From Chionoecetes opilio (taxonomy: Eukaryota > Arthropoda > Malacostraca > Decapoda > Majidae): a stretch of 64,000 bases of DNA. Below the pieces are notes generated by a model. The model had not been told where the DNA came from, did not search any database, and was given only the letters and a program-made list of their open reading frames with translations. The stretch lies in NCBI GenBank assembly GCA_016584305.1, contig JACEEZ010003824.1, positions 200,001-264,000 of the forward strand, read 5' to 3'. Position 1 is the stretch's first letter, and each line of letters starts with the position of its first letter. The translations under genes and the position numbers were made by a program. Shown piece by piece: positions 32,501 to 40,447 of the stretch.

Positions 32501-34828
32501 GCAACACCAAGCACACTACTCCCCCTTGACACACAGCCACACCTTCCCACCTTGAGGGGGCGGCGGCATTCCGGACAGTTGCGGTCGCCGGCGGGGCGTG
32601 TGAGGATGGTCTCCAGGCAGGGGGTGCAGACGGTGTGGCCGCAGCGCAGGGTGCGGGGAGCGTGCGCCTCCTCAAACTGCTCAAAGCATATGGGGCAGTT
32701 GACCTCCCGCTCCTGGGGCACATCTGCGGGCAAGACCAGACAACAACATTAGGCTGTGAGGATGATGAAATTAACCCCTTCACGCCCAGCTCTTTCCTTT
32801 TACAATATATAAAATGGTCTGTTGTTAGCCATAATATTACGAAAAGTAACTTAATATACCTACCAAATTAGCTAGTGTTCAAGGATACTAAACAGGTCAC
32901 ATCTATAAAATATTGCTTATATGCTTCTTTTTTTAAGCTATGGGTTTCCGGAAAATAAAACTATCTCCATTAAAAAAAAAGCACCTATTTTAGGCCAGGA
33001 AAAATTAGTCGGTGTCTCTGAAAACGACCGTGAAGTCCTCGTCCATTATTACCTCCATTTTTACCGAAACTGCATATTAACCGACATGAATGTGTCTTGG
33101 GGGACCTAAGTTAGGAGTCGAGGTCGCGTGCACGGCGATTGCGTCCCGGCGTGACAGTCTGGCGTCTTGGCCACAATGCCGCGGGCCGTGGCTGGGGATA
33201 CGGGCCCGTACCTCTGGCCACCCCTGGCTACCCGTACACACAGCACAATACACCAGACAGTTTGGTCCCTATGCTAGCAGGGTGCTGGGAACCGCAATGA
33301 CATCTGTAAGTATTGTTTTTGATGCTAAAGCCATTCCAGCCTCCCTCCCTCCAGCAGAACACAGGCAAAGCACAGAAAAATGACCGTCAATTTATAGTTT
33401 CACCCAACCAACGATTTTCTGATGCGCCTTATGTTTTTCTGGTGTGTTTTTATGTGTTTTGAATGAATCTGCTAACCATTTCTGTTGCATTTTTTTTTTT
33501 TTTTTTTTTTTTTTTTGCAAAACTGACAAATAAAAAAATAAAAAAATGAACCTAAACCTAACCTAACCTTTACCTGTACCTAACCTATATAACCTATAAT
33601 ACCTAACCTAAAGGTTACTTAATACCTAGGTAACCTTTACCTAACAAAAAAAACAAAAAACAACTAACCTTTATCTACCTTTAAAAAAAAAAAAAAAAAA
33701 TTGCGACAGAAACGGTTAGCAGATTCATTCAAAACAATAAAAACACATCAGAAAAACATAAGGCGCATCAGAAAATCGTTGGTTGGGTGAAACTATAAAT
33801 TATCCAAAATGACCAGAGAAAATAAGAAGAAAAAAAAAAGAAACTAAAATATAGAATAAGAGAAGACAACTAGATCCTTAAAGGGAAAATCTTCAGAGCA
33901 AGGGCTCCAATTGCAACAAGGGCTCCACGCCAAGCTGACCCAAAGGTTGGCTCTACGTGTTATACTTACTGTCCTTAACACATCTGTTTAGATTTTAATG
34001 AGTGCCGATCCTTACTTTGCCTACATGGCAGATATTAAATTTCAGGTTCTTGAGAAAAACTAAGTCCAGCGAGATGCGACAGATTAGGTTAGAGTAGGTC
34101 AGGTCAGGTCAGGTTAGTGCACAGCACGAGGGGCTCGAGGAGGGGTGCTAGGTTAGGTCTGTAGAGTTTTGTCATCTTTAGAATAAAGGCTCAACCTCCT
34201 ATCTTCTTCTTCTTCTTCTTCTAGCCAACAAGCTTGGGGACATGGTGGAAACCGGAGTTTTTGGGCGGGGGAGCACACACATAAGGGAAATATGGCCCCA
34301 ATAGTATGAACTAGGGAAATTTCCCTAGTTTATTTATTTTTTAGCGGGGGCCATATATCCCTTATGTGTGTGCTCCCCCACCCAAAACCCGGTTTCCCAC
34401 CATATCCCCAAGCTTGTTGGCTATAAGAAGAAGAAGAAGATAGGGGGTGGAGCCTTTGTTCTTAAGATTTACCTGAATTTTTGCCATCAATGTGGAACAA
34501 AAGACAAGGCATTATTAAGCAGCAGCAACAGTAACAACAGCAGCAGTAACAAAGTCAAACAAAATAGTAGACAACATAGCAAACCCAACACATGGGTGTC
34601 GTTACAGGAAGGCAACACCCCCAACAACATCACCTGATCTGAACTACACTGCACCGCGGCCACGCTCCTCAGGGCCGCGTGGCACTGTCACTCACCCGGC
34701 GCGGCACTCATCACGTTGTCCTCGGCCACTGTCTGCAGGTGGTTGATGCCCGCCATGACCTGCATCGCCAGCTGGGTGATGCGTGACGAGATCTCCTCCG
34801 GCCTGGGTGGCTGGCCCGCTGCCTCCAT
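26204..34828 (-). CDS. RING/B-box/coiled-coil protein with cyclophilin-like C-terminus (TRIM-Cyp-like), 8 exons, 539 aa
   Basis: Eight exons with canonical sites join without a frame break: 34828-34696, 32723-32551, 32262-32175, 31430-31096, 30613-30434, 29049-28891, 27493-27263, 26524-26204 (1620 nt). Residues 54-97 form a C3HC4 RING (C54, C57, C72, H74, C77, C80, C94, C97), predicting ubiquitin E3 ligase activity. A B-box-like zinc site follows (C149, H152, C160, C163, C168, C171, H173, C177), then a Gln/Glu-rich coiled coil to about 290. Residues 369-535 resemble cyclophilin: QVFFDIHMDGRFEGRVVIVL at the start, GLVSGI, SSFMVHLY, then GFGKVLSGLSVL and GDCGYVL at the end. The loop with the catalytic Arg (HRIIPGFMCQGGD in CypA) reads LSTPMYRSGD, so isomerase activity is doubtful and a binding role is likelier. 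The genomic exons are interrupted by introns, so this is not a recent retro-fusion. Targets are unknown. Confidence 0.85.
26611..26867. mobile_element. 257-bp long-TIR MITE in TRIM-Cyp-like intron 7
   Basis: TATATCAGGCGTCTAGAATT with GGCACAAGCGCCACTTTT is mirrored at the right end over about 80 bp. A third GGCACAAGCGCCACTTTT lies in the middle. Confidence 0.85.
27263..27493 (-). CDS. TRIM-Cyp-like exon 7 (first half of cyclophilin-like domain)
   Basis: The acceptor TTCCTTGCTACAG and donor GTGCAG|GTAGGG give 77 codons, phase 0 both sides. It includes VFFDIHMDG, GRVVIVLF and TTYKGLKLSTPMYRSGD. Confidence 0.85.
27562..27838 (+). mobile_element. LINE 3' tail flanked by a 47-48 bp target duplication
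   Basis: It encodes KLVHK-type remnants and the C-terminal [24 protein letters not shown] block ending FMDGDERWM, then the 3' UTR and TTCTTATGTTCTTATG end. Flanks 27510-27557 and 27840-27886 are near-identical (AAAGG..GAGGCAA.GCAGACATGA and TTTGCTTAGTCTATTAT). Confidence 0.75.
27909..28168 (-). mobile_element. SINE-B copy
   Basis: The minus strand has the Pol III B-box-like CGTTCGATCCCCGGC and a body shared with 52601-52860 (TTTGGGTAATGCTGGGACC in this orientation, GCGAGCTTGGA). Both copies have a GT/CA microsatellite at the tRNA-like end. Confidence 0.75.
28370..28469. repeat. (GGA)n microsatellite
   Basis: About 100 bp of GGA with a GGAGTA sub-run. Confidence 0.95.
28470..28857 (+). mobile_element. 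LINE 3' tail split by a TTAA MITE
   Basis: Same tail family as 27562-27838 (ACTCAGTAGACAGGTGGTTA, then TGGATGTAGGTAG). The MITE at 28572-28786 sits in the TTAA of the tail. Confidence 0.8.
28572..28786. mobile_element. TTAA MITE family M, copy B
   Basis: TTAACGCCTTGAGGCCCAGT at the left, GGGCGTGAAGGGGTTAA at the right. The empty target is visible in the sister LINE tail at about 27768 (GTAGTGTTTAAGTAACAGG). Confidence 0.9.
28891..29049 (-). CDS. TRIM-Cyp-like exon 6
   Basis: 53 codons, phase 0 both sides (acceptor CCCGTCCCTTAG, donor ATGTCG|GTGAGT). It begins VLRQKLLVTKNIYAVKRN and ends SNANLMS, the linker between coiled coil and cyclophilin-like domain. Confidence 0.8.
29107..29423. mobile_element. 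foldback element, TTCCAGATGAACACCGAA family
   Basis: The left arm TTCCAGATGAACACCGAA to TTTTGAAATAATCTG is mirrored at 29325-29423. The core contains AGGTTAGG words. Confidence 0.85.
29827..30150 (-). other. orphan open frame with hydrophobic head and acidic tail
   Basis: A minus-strand frame in intron 5 reads ITVAVLVAYIFYASCVCAKL (hydrophobic) followed by MSKIKVHSETTTDSDAEYPE and a Ser/Asp-rich stretch to a stop. No family recognised. It could be a transposon remnant or an unlinked small gene. Confidence 0.3.
30434..30613 (-). CDS. TRIM-Cyp-like exon 5 (coiled-coil extension)
   Basis: 60 codons, acceptor CCCCTCTGCAG, donor CTGGAT|GTGAGT, phase 0 both sides. It reads VLDVEEAEAQVVEASSA, then Arg/Ala-rich helix and a Pro/Ser linker. 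Confidence 0.8.
30911..31095 (-). repeat. 40-bp minisatellite that multiplies the exon 4 splice donor
   Basis: About 4.6 tandem 40-bp units. On the minus strand every unit contains GGAGCAG|GTGAGCCACAG, a copy of the exon 4 donor (GGAGCAG|GTGAGCC at 31096/31095). Confidence 0.95.
31096..31430 (-). CDS. TRIM-Cyp-like exon 4 (B-box-like zinc site and coiled coil)
   Basis: The acceptor CTCTGACAG completes a phase-1 codon. 335 nt. It contains CVRHHYPVLWWCSSCHAF, QCRSCTHSDDC, then the helix QVEESERTVLALQDLHNTME. Confidence 0.85.
31431..32174. other. TRIM-Cyp-like intron 3
   Basis: Holds G runs near 31440 and 31500 and, at 31800-31965, half of the palindromic repeat found at 38113-39212 (GACATATCAGAATTACACTT, GAAACAGTTCTTAATAAAAA). 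Otherwise nothing is recognised. Confidence 0.6.
32175..32262 (-). CDS. TRIM-Cyp-like exon 3
   Basis: 88 nt, phase 0 in and 1 out, donor GCGGCAG|GTAGGG, acceptor ACCCTCAG. Encodes VTAVAHIPVSYTIMRLARAL, a probable helix between RING and B-box. Confidence 0.75.
32422..32500. mobile_element. TTAA MITE family M, truncated copy C
   Basis: TTTACCCCTTGAGACCCACA matches the left end of the family. Homology fades after about 80 bp, next to the RING exon donor (32551). Confidence 0.6.
32551..32723 (-). CDS. TRIM-Cyp-like exon 2 (RING finger)
   Basis: Acceptor GTCTTGCCCGCAG, donor CTCAAG|GTGGGA, 173 nt, phase 1 in and 0 out. C3HC4 signature: CPICFEQFEEAHAPRTLRCG, then HTVCTPCLE and NCPECRRPL. Confidence 0.9.
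32771..32925. mobile_element. TTAA MITE family M, truncated copy D
   Basis: TTAACCCCTTCACGCCCAGC start with AAGGATACTAAACAGGTCAC inside. The far end is replaced by a piece of the foldback family at 32925-33060. Confidence 0.75.
32925..33060. mobile_element. single arm of the TAGGTGC-type foldback family
   Basis: AAAACTATCTCCATT, GCACCTATTTTAGGCCAGGA and GAAGTCCTCGTCCATTATTA match the middle-layer arm at 37810-37931. Confidence 0.7.
33391..33800. mobile_element. 410-bp foldback element with TTAGG-like core
   Basis: The left arm (TTATAGTTTCACCCAACCAA, GATTTTCTGATGCGCC, GAATGAATCTGCTAACC) is mirrored at 33700-33800. The core has T and A runs and ACCTAACCT words. Confidence 0.85.
34176..34467. 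mobile_element. near-perfect long hairpin (about 140-bp arms)
   Basis: GGCCCCAATAGTATGAACT flanks a central GGGAAATTTCCC. Arms share GGGAGCACACACATAAGGGA, CCAACAAGCTTGGGGA and TTCTTCTTCTTC/GAAGAAGAAG. Confidence 0.85.
34696..34828 (-). CDS. TRIM-Cyp-like exon 1 (start exon)
   Basis: The ATG at 34828 begins MEAAGQPPRPEEISSRITQL. The donor GCCGG|GTGAGT leaves phase 1. A (TG/CA)n tract at 34843-34872 lies just upstream in the 5' UTR or promoter. Confidence 0.75.
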
Positions 34829-34842
34829 GTTGTCCCGCCAAG

Positions 34843-34872
34843 CACACACACACACACACGCACACACACACA
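34843..34872. repeat. (CA)n microsatellite next to the start exon
   Basis: Fifteen CA units with one CG, beginning 15 bp 5' of the start codon of the TRIM-Cyp-like gene. Confidence 0.9.
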
Positions 34873-34939
34873 GGCAGGGGAAATTTTGTTGCCCGCATTA
34901 TCGTACCTACCCACCAAAACTTTCGTATTTTCAGATAGA

Positions 34940-35230
34940 TTCTCGTACAACCTTACCGTAGATAACACTAAAGTCGCCAGGACAACGATTTTTTTTTTTT
35001 TTACAGACGTTGGTGGCGTTAATACTTAGATTTCTACATCCATGATTTCAGGAAAGTTAGAAGGGACTATCTACCTAGCTGGAGAGTCTGTGTCATTTTG
35101 TGTCTTCATCTGTGTCATAGTATGGCTATGAATGAACAAATTACAAAAATAAAACCGAGTGGCGACGTTGGTAACGGGCTACATTAAAGTCGCCATTTTA
35201 TGTTAAAGTAATCGTCCAGACCATTTCATC
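34940..35230 (+). repeat. dispersed repeat Y, longest copy
   Basis: Shares TTTCTACATCCATGATTTCA, GGAGAGTCTGTGTCATTTTG and the GTCGCCA ends with 13070-13240 and 2755-2840. GTAATCGTCCAGACC at its right end is the family X core. Confidence 0.6.
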
Positions 35231-35368
35231 ATTCCTGATTTGATGTAGTTACCTAGAGTATAGCCATTATCGAGTGTATAAACACCGTGCCCTTTAACTC
35301 TTTCTGAATGTCTGCCCCTGAGCTTGCGGCAACCCAGCGGCAAACCTCGAGTCGGTGCGCGGGAGATT

Positions 35369-35622
35369 TTGTTTGTTTGTTTGTTTAGCGGATAACAGAG
35401 CCATAGTGATCTACCGCTGCAGCTTTTTAGTGTTGGCCGAAGCCACCACCCCGGGAGGGGGGTCACAAACTCCCGGCTAACACCCGGTACCCATTCACTG
35501 CTGGGTGGACAGGGGCTCGGGTTTTCAGAAAGACCACCCATCTATCTTCGCTCCGCCCGAGGATCGAACCCGGGACTCCTCGGTTGTGAGCCGAGCGTGC
35601 TAACCACTACACTACGGAGTAG
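35369..35622 (-). mobile_element. SINE-A, tRNA-Val(CAC)-derived, second copy
   Basis: Same tRNA-like head and body as 18751-19004, with the (GTTT)n end at 35369-35385. Confidence 0.85.
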
Positions 35623-35687
35623 CTACCCCAGAGAGAAAACTGAATCGCTGAACTTTTTTGTGTACGGCGTAAAGTAGCGTTTTGTAG

Positions 35688-35850
35688 CTTACAGAATGCC
35701 TTAGTGAACGCACCCCTGTATCGTACAGAATGCCTTAGTGAACGCACCCCTGTATCGTACAGAATGCCTTAGTGAACGCACCCCTGTATCGTACAGAATG
35801 CCTTAGTGAACGCACCCCTGTATCGTACAGAATACCTTAGTGAACGCACC
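35688..35850. repeat. 34-bp minisatellite
   Basis: Five near-identical units beginning TACAGAATGCCTTAGTGAAC. Confidence 0.95.
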
Positions 35851-36433
35851 CCTACCGTAGCTGTGTCAGGTTTGTGGAGCCCTTCAAATTAACATCTAGC
35901 TAAAAGGGGGTAGTACACTACAAAATTATCGTACAATTACGATAATTATCGTACAGTTAACCTCGCTGCACACATGGCACACAACACAGGCCTAGACACA
36001 CTTGCCACCGTCTTATAGGTGTTATTTTGTACCATTTCTTACCATGGCTAATTATTCTTAATTTTCTTGTATCTGTATGGGTTTTTTATCCATGGTTTTC
36101 TGCCAATAACTACTCTATAGGCTTGTATTTTCCCGTCCAGGGAGGCCACTCCTTGGGATTTTGTTCAAGATCTTGGGATTTGGGCCATGACCTTGGGATA
36201 TTTTTTGTCTATCTTGGGATTGTTGGGGATTATTCAAGTATCTATCCAGTAGTTTATCTCAAGGTTAGCTTGTGTACCTTATTTAGGATTCAGTTTCAAT
36301 GTTTTTTAAAGACCTTGGGATATTTTTGTCTATCTTGGGATATTTTTGGGGTGAGTCTTGGGATTCCTGAAAATGTTGAGTGGCAAACCAGAATGTAAAC
36401 AACAACAAAGACTTGAACCGAGGCCGCGGGAAC

Positions 36434-36944
36434 ATGGCGGGCTACGTCTGTGCCGTGGCGGATTGCACGTCAAATTTCACCTTGACCCCAGACCAACACC
36501 CATTCATGAAGGAGGTGCAGGGCTGGGCCAGATTCCCACCCACTAAGAAAGATGGAAAACGGCGCAGGTTGTGGGAGAGGCGGTGCAGAAGAGGCGACCA
36601 GTGGCGGGCAGGCAGGGAGCATGTCGTGTGCTCCAGACACTTCCTGGCCTGGGACCACAACAGACCGTCTCCCAGGCACCCAGACCCCGTGCTGTTTGGT
36701 TATAATGGCTGGGGGAAGAATGGCTCACACTCCACCATTGTAAAGAACACCCCAGAGCAGAATGTTGAGCCGTGCAGTGTGGATGCCGACACGACCCCTA
36801 GTGACGGCCAGACTGAGCGGGACGATAGCCAGCCTGTTTTGCTGTGTGAGGCTGAGGACAGTATGCCAGGGAGTGCAGGGGTTCAGGACGGGAGTGAAGG
36901 GGAAGTCTGCTCCGATGAACACAAACCAGCATCGCCAAACACAG
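36434..36944 (+). CDS. THAP-DDE copy 2, exon 1 (THAP domain)
   Basis: 511 nt with the same start (MAGYVCAVADC) and donor (ACACAG|GTGGGT) as copy 1. Only about seven residue differences over 170, all outside the zinc ligands. Zinc ligands C6, C11, C66 and H69 are intact. The following exon is damaged, so the full protein is unlikely. Confidence 0.85.
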
Positions 36945-37108
36945 GTGGGTTGTACAAGTGGTTACAGTGTTTTCCGGATATATTTTACGTTATCCACATA
37001 ATATACTATCAGTACAAAACTAGTTGCCATTTTCTCCGCCCTAAACTCTGCGTTCCCGACGGGTCCCCAGGTGTGTTATGGAGGGGGAACAACTGCAAAA
37101 TGGGTAAA

Positions 37109-38091
37109 TTTCCAGATGAACACCGAACTTCCTTTGGTGGACAAAACTATTTTTTCTGGTGAGCTTTGATGTGTTTTGAATGAATCTGCTAACCGTTTCT
37201 GTCGCAAATAACTTTTTTATTTTGTTTATTTGTAACAAAAATGGGTTATAATGGACGAGGACTTCGATTTCAGAGACACCGACTATTTTTTCCTGGTCTA
37301 CAATAGGTGCTTTTTCTAATGGAGATAGTTTTATATTGCGCAAATCTATAGTTTAAAAAAAAAAAAAATCATCACCGAATGTTATGGTACCATTTCCATT
37401 AAAAACACTGTATCTCCATCAGAAAAGCACTAAAACTTGGCCTGGAAAATTAGTCAGGGTCTTATAGGTTTCAATGAAACCTATGAGGTTAGGTTAGGTG
37501 TACTTTGTGGTTAAGGTTAGGTTAGGTTTCATTAAAACCTTTAAGGTTAGGTTTGGTTTCATTAAAACCTATAAGGTTAGGTTAGGTTTCATTAAAACCT
37601 ATAAGGCTAAGTTGGTTTCAGTAAAACCTATAATGTTAGGTTAGGTTTCATTAAAACCTATAAGGTTAGGTTAGGTTTAATTAAAAACTATAAGGTTAGG
37701 TTAGGTTTCATTATAACCTATAAGACCCTGACAAATTTTTCCCGGCCAAGTTTTAATGCTTTTTCTGATGGAGATTCAGTGCTTTTAATGGAAACGGTAC
37801 CATAACATTCAATTTTTTTTTTATGGGTTTGTGCAAAATAAAACTATCTCCATTAGAAAAAGCACCTATTGTAGGCCAGGAAAAAAAAGTCGGTGTCTCT
37901 GAAAACGACAGCGAAGTCCTCGTCCATTATTACCCAAAAATGACAAAATAAAGAAATTGAACCTAGCCTTTACCTAAAAAAAAAAAAGGCGACAAAACGG
38001 TTAGCAGATTCATTCAAAACACAAAACACATCAAAACTCACCAGAAAAAAATAGTTTTGTTCACCAAAGGGAATTCGGTGTTCATCTGGAA
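37109..38091. mobile_element. three-layer nested foldback element in copy 2 intron 1
   Basis: Outer layer: TTCCAGATGAACACCGAA ends. Middle layer (37246-37931): GGACGAGGACTTCG and TACAATAGGTGCTTTTTC arms. Inner layer (37381-37806): GTTATGGTACCATTTCCATT arms. The centre (37480-37720) is a run of AGGTTAGGTTAGGTTTCATT units. Absent from copy 1, so it inserted after the duplication or was lost from copy 1. Confidence 0.85.
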
Positions 38092-38112
38092 TGACTACTT
38101 TTGACCGCGTAC

Positions 38113-39212
38113 TCAATGGGGAGTTTTCAAAGATAAGCCGCCAGATGTCTCTCGCGCATCTCACATCCACTGCCCTTTGAGCGTGAATGATCTATCATTA
38201 ACCGTAAACTCCCTGTACTTTTTCGGGACATATCAGAATTACCCTTCAATACAACAACTGAAACAGTTCTTAATAAAAAATGTAGTTATCATTTTGTTTT
38301 TCAGCACTTGAAGAAAATATTGGCAAAACATAGAATACTTGAAAACTCAATTTCTTAAAATCGTCATTTCATGGAAACACTGCACGTTCAAGCTGAATGA
38401 AGCTTCAGGAAGTATGTACTTGTATGTAAGCTTTCGCCGAGTACCTGTTTTGGATGTGTCTGTCTCTTTTGCGACGAACATTTAACCAAGAAATAGTGTG
38501 GCGTTCAGCATCTCCGAAGAAACCATCCCGATGTCGGGATCTGATATCAGTCACTTCTTCTTATCCACGGCTGGGGGGAAGAGTCTTGTTTTGTTTTTGT
38601 TTTAGGGCTGCGAGGATCCCTTGGGAAAAACTATGAGCCCTGGTGATGTCCTATGATGCTATTACAGGCGTGGTAGTTGACCTGTCTCCTCAGGAAGGCA
38701 CAGGTGAGGCAGATAACGGCGGATGCATGCGTTCCTGCAGCCCGCTCTTTTTCAAGACAACAAGTAAACAAGACCCATGTATTGTCTTCGATAGAGGACT
38801 GTTCGTTGAGGTGCCAATTACTTAAATTACTTCTTGGTTAAATGTTCGTCGTAAGAGAGACATATACACCCAAAACAGGTAAGTTGAAAGCTTACATACA
38901 AGTACATACTTCCTGAAGCTTCATTCAGCTTGAACGTGCAGTGTTTCCATGAAATGACGATTTTAAGAAATTGAGTTTTCAAGTATTCTATGTTTTGCCA
39001 ATATTTTCTTCAAGTGCTGAAAAACAAAATGATAGACTACATTTTTTATTAAGAACTGTTTCAGTTGTTGTATTGAAGGGTAATTCTGATATGTCCCGAA
39101 AAAGTACAGGGAGTTTACGGTAAATGATAGATCACTCACGCTCAAAGGGCAGAGGATATGAGAGCGCGAGAAACAGGCTTGAGCGTGAGCTTATTAGAAA
39201 ACTCCCCATTAC
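38113..39212. mobile_element. 1.1-kb palindrome (about 380-bp arms)
   Basis: The arm 38113-38492 (GGACATATCAGAATTACCCT, CATTTCATGGAAACACTGCA, GCTTCAGGAAGTATGTACTT) is mirrored at 38830-39212. The loop of about 340 bp holds GGGCTGCGAGGATCCCTTGG, also at 17840. A half-copy is at 31800-31965. Confidence 0.85.
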
Positions 39213-39575
39213 TGGTTGAAAGTACTAATTTACCGTTTCGTTTACATAGCTATACATAGTAAGTCTATGTGTAATGTAAGTGCATTTGCCCTTGGTTTTG
39301 CCCATTAGATCCTCCATTATAACGGGACTGAGTCTGAAAAATCATTTATGATAATATCATTATAAAGTTCGCACACGGGATTGGGACCTGACCTGAGCTT
39401 ACCACTCTGGGCCGACTTCACTAGTGTAACCAGTTCAAGATCACCGGGCCAGAGTCACCAAGGGCAGACTTGACTTGCAGTATCCTTTTATTGCTTACTG
39501 ATATCCTTTCACCGCCAATTCATTCGCAGTTTGATTGGTTTTCACTGTTTGAACTTTTTCTTTGATCTATTACAG

Positions 39576-39865
39576 TGTGTGCAGTCAGCAGCCCAGCAGC
39601 CCCGTGCTTGGACCACAGCCATGGCCAAGAGCCAGGGGACCCATGCTTGGACCACAGCCACGGCCAAGAGCCAGGGGACCCATGCTTGGACCACAGCCAC
39701 GGCCAAGAGCCAGGTGGACCCATGCTTGGACCACAGCCACGGCCAAGAGCCAGGGGACCCATGCTTGGACCACAGCCACGGCCAAGAGCCAGGGGATCCA
39801 GTGGCTGCTGCGGTACAAACGGATCCTCTCGGGACCAACTGCAAGTCATCAGCCAATGCATATGA
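39576..39865 (+). pseudogene. THAP-DDE copy 2, exon 2, disrupted
   Basis: The acceptor TTGATCTATTACAG and first codons match copy 1, but one 39-bp unit has an extra T (near 39716), shifting the frame. The 3' end and its donor are replaced by a SINE-C at about 39868. The minisatellite has five units here against six in copy 1. Confidence 0.75.
39590..39805. repeat. 39-bp minisatellite (copy 2)
   Basis: Five tandem 39-bp units, one enlarged to 40 bp. Confidence 0.95.
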
Positions 39866-39867
39866 TG

Positions 39868-40030
39868 CTCGGTTGCTAGAGCTGTGGGCTCGCATGCAGA
39901 ATCCCTGCATTCCGTCAGCGGTTCAAGTCCACCAGGTTCGTCCTGGCGTGGTGGCGCTTTGTATAGTCAATAACCTTGTCGTTGGTACTTGCAAAGTGTC
40001 TAGATAGGATCAAAGTATCTTATCTTATCT
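39868..40030 (+). mobile_element. SINE-C copy replacing the exon 2 donor
   Basis: B box GGTTCAAGTCC, then GGCGCTTTGTATAGTCAATA and a (TATCT)n end, as in 53745-53915. The copy 1 sequence between AGTCATCAGCC and TATCTTGTAACTTC is missing here. Confidence 0.8.
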
Positions 40031-40103
40031 TGTAACTTCATATTTGGTTATGTTAACTTTCTTACTTTTAACATGACTGCCTAGAGACAACCTGTGTGCA
40101 GTA

Positions 40104-40447
40104 GCTCACCTAGTAGGCCTCCCTCTTTGTTGTTTAAGGCTGGCTTGGCTCCCTCCCTGTTGTTTAAGGCTGGCTTGCCTCCCTCCTTGTTGTTTAAGGC
40201 TGGCTTGGCTCCCTCCCTGTTGTTTAAGGCTGGCTTGGCTCCCTCCTTGTTGTTTAAGGCTGGCTTGCCTCCCTCCTTGTTGTTTAAAGCTGGCTTGCCT
40301 CCCTCCTTGTTGTTTAAAGCTAGCTTGCCTCCCTCCTTGTTGTTTAAAGCTGGCTTGCCTCCCTCCTTGTTGTTTAAGGCTGGCTTGCCTCCCTCCTTGT
40401 TGTTTAAGGCTGGCTTGCCTCCCTCCTTGTTGTTTAAGGCTGGCTTG
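40104..40447. repeat. 30-bp minisatellite
   Basis: About eleven units of GTTGTTTAAGGCTGGCTTGC plus CTCCCTCCTT, ending where the 23-bp array starts. Not present in copy 1. Confidence 0.95.

Noticed and set aside
36027..36433. Open frame upstream of THAP copy 2 as part of the protein
   Set aside because: The THAP domain starts at the ATG at 36434, the identical start in copy 1 has a different upstream sequence, and the upstream frame is AT-rich without domain signal.
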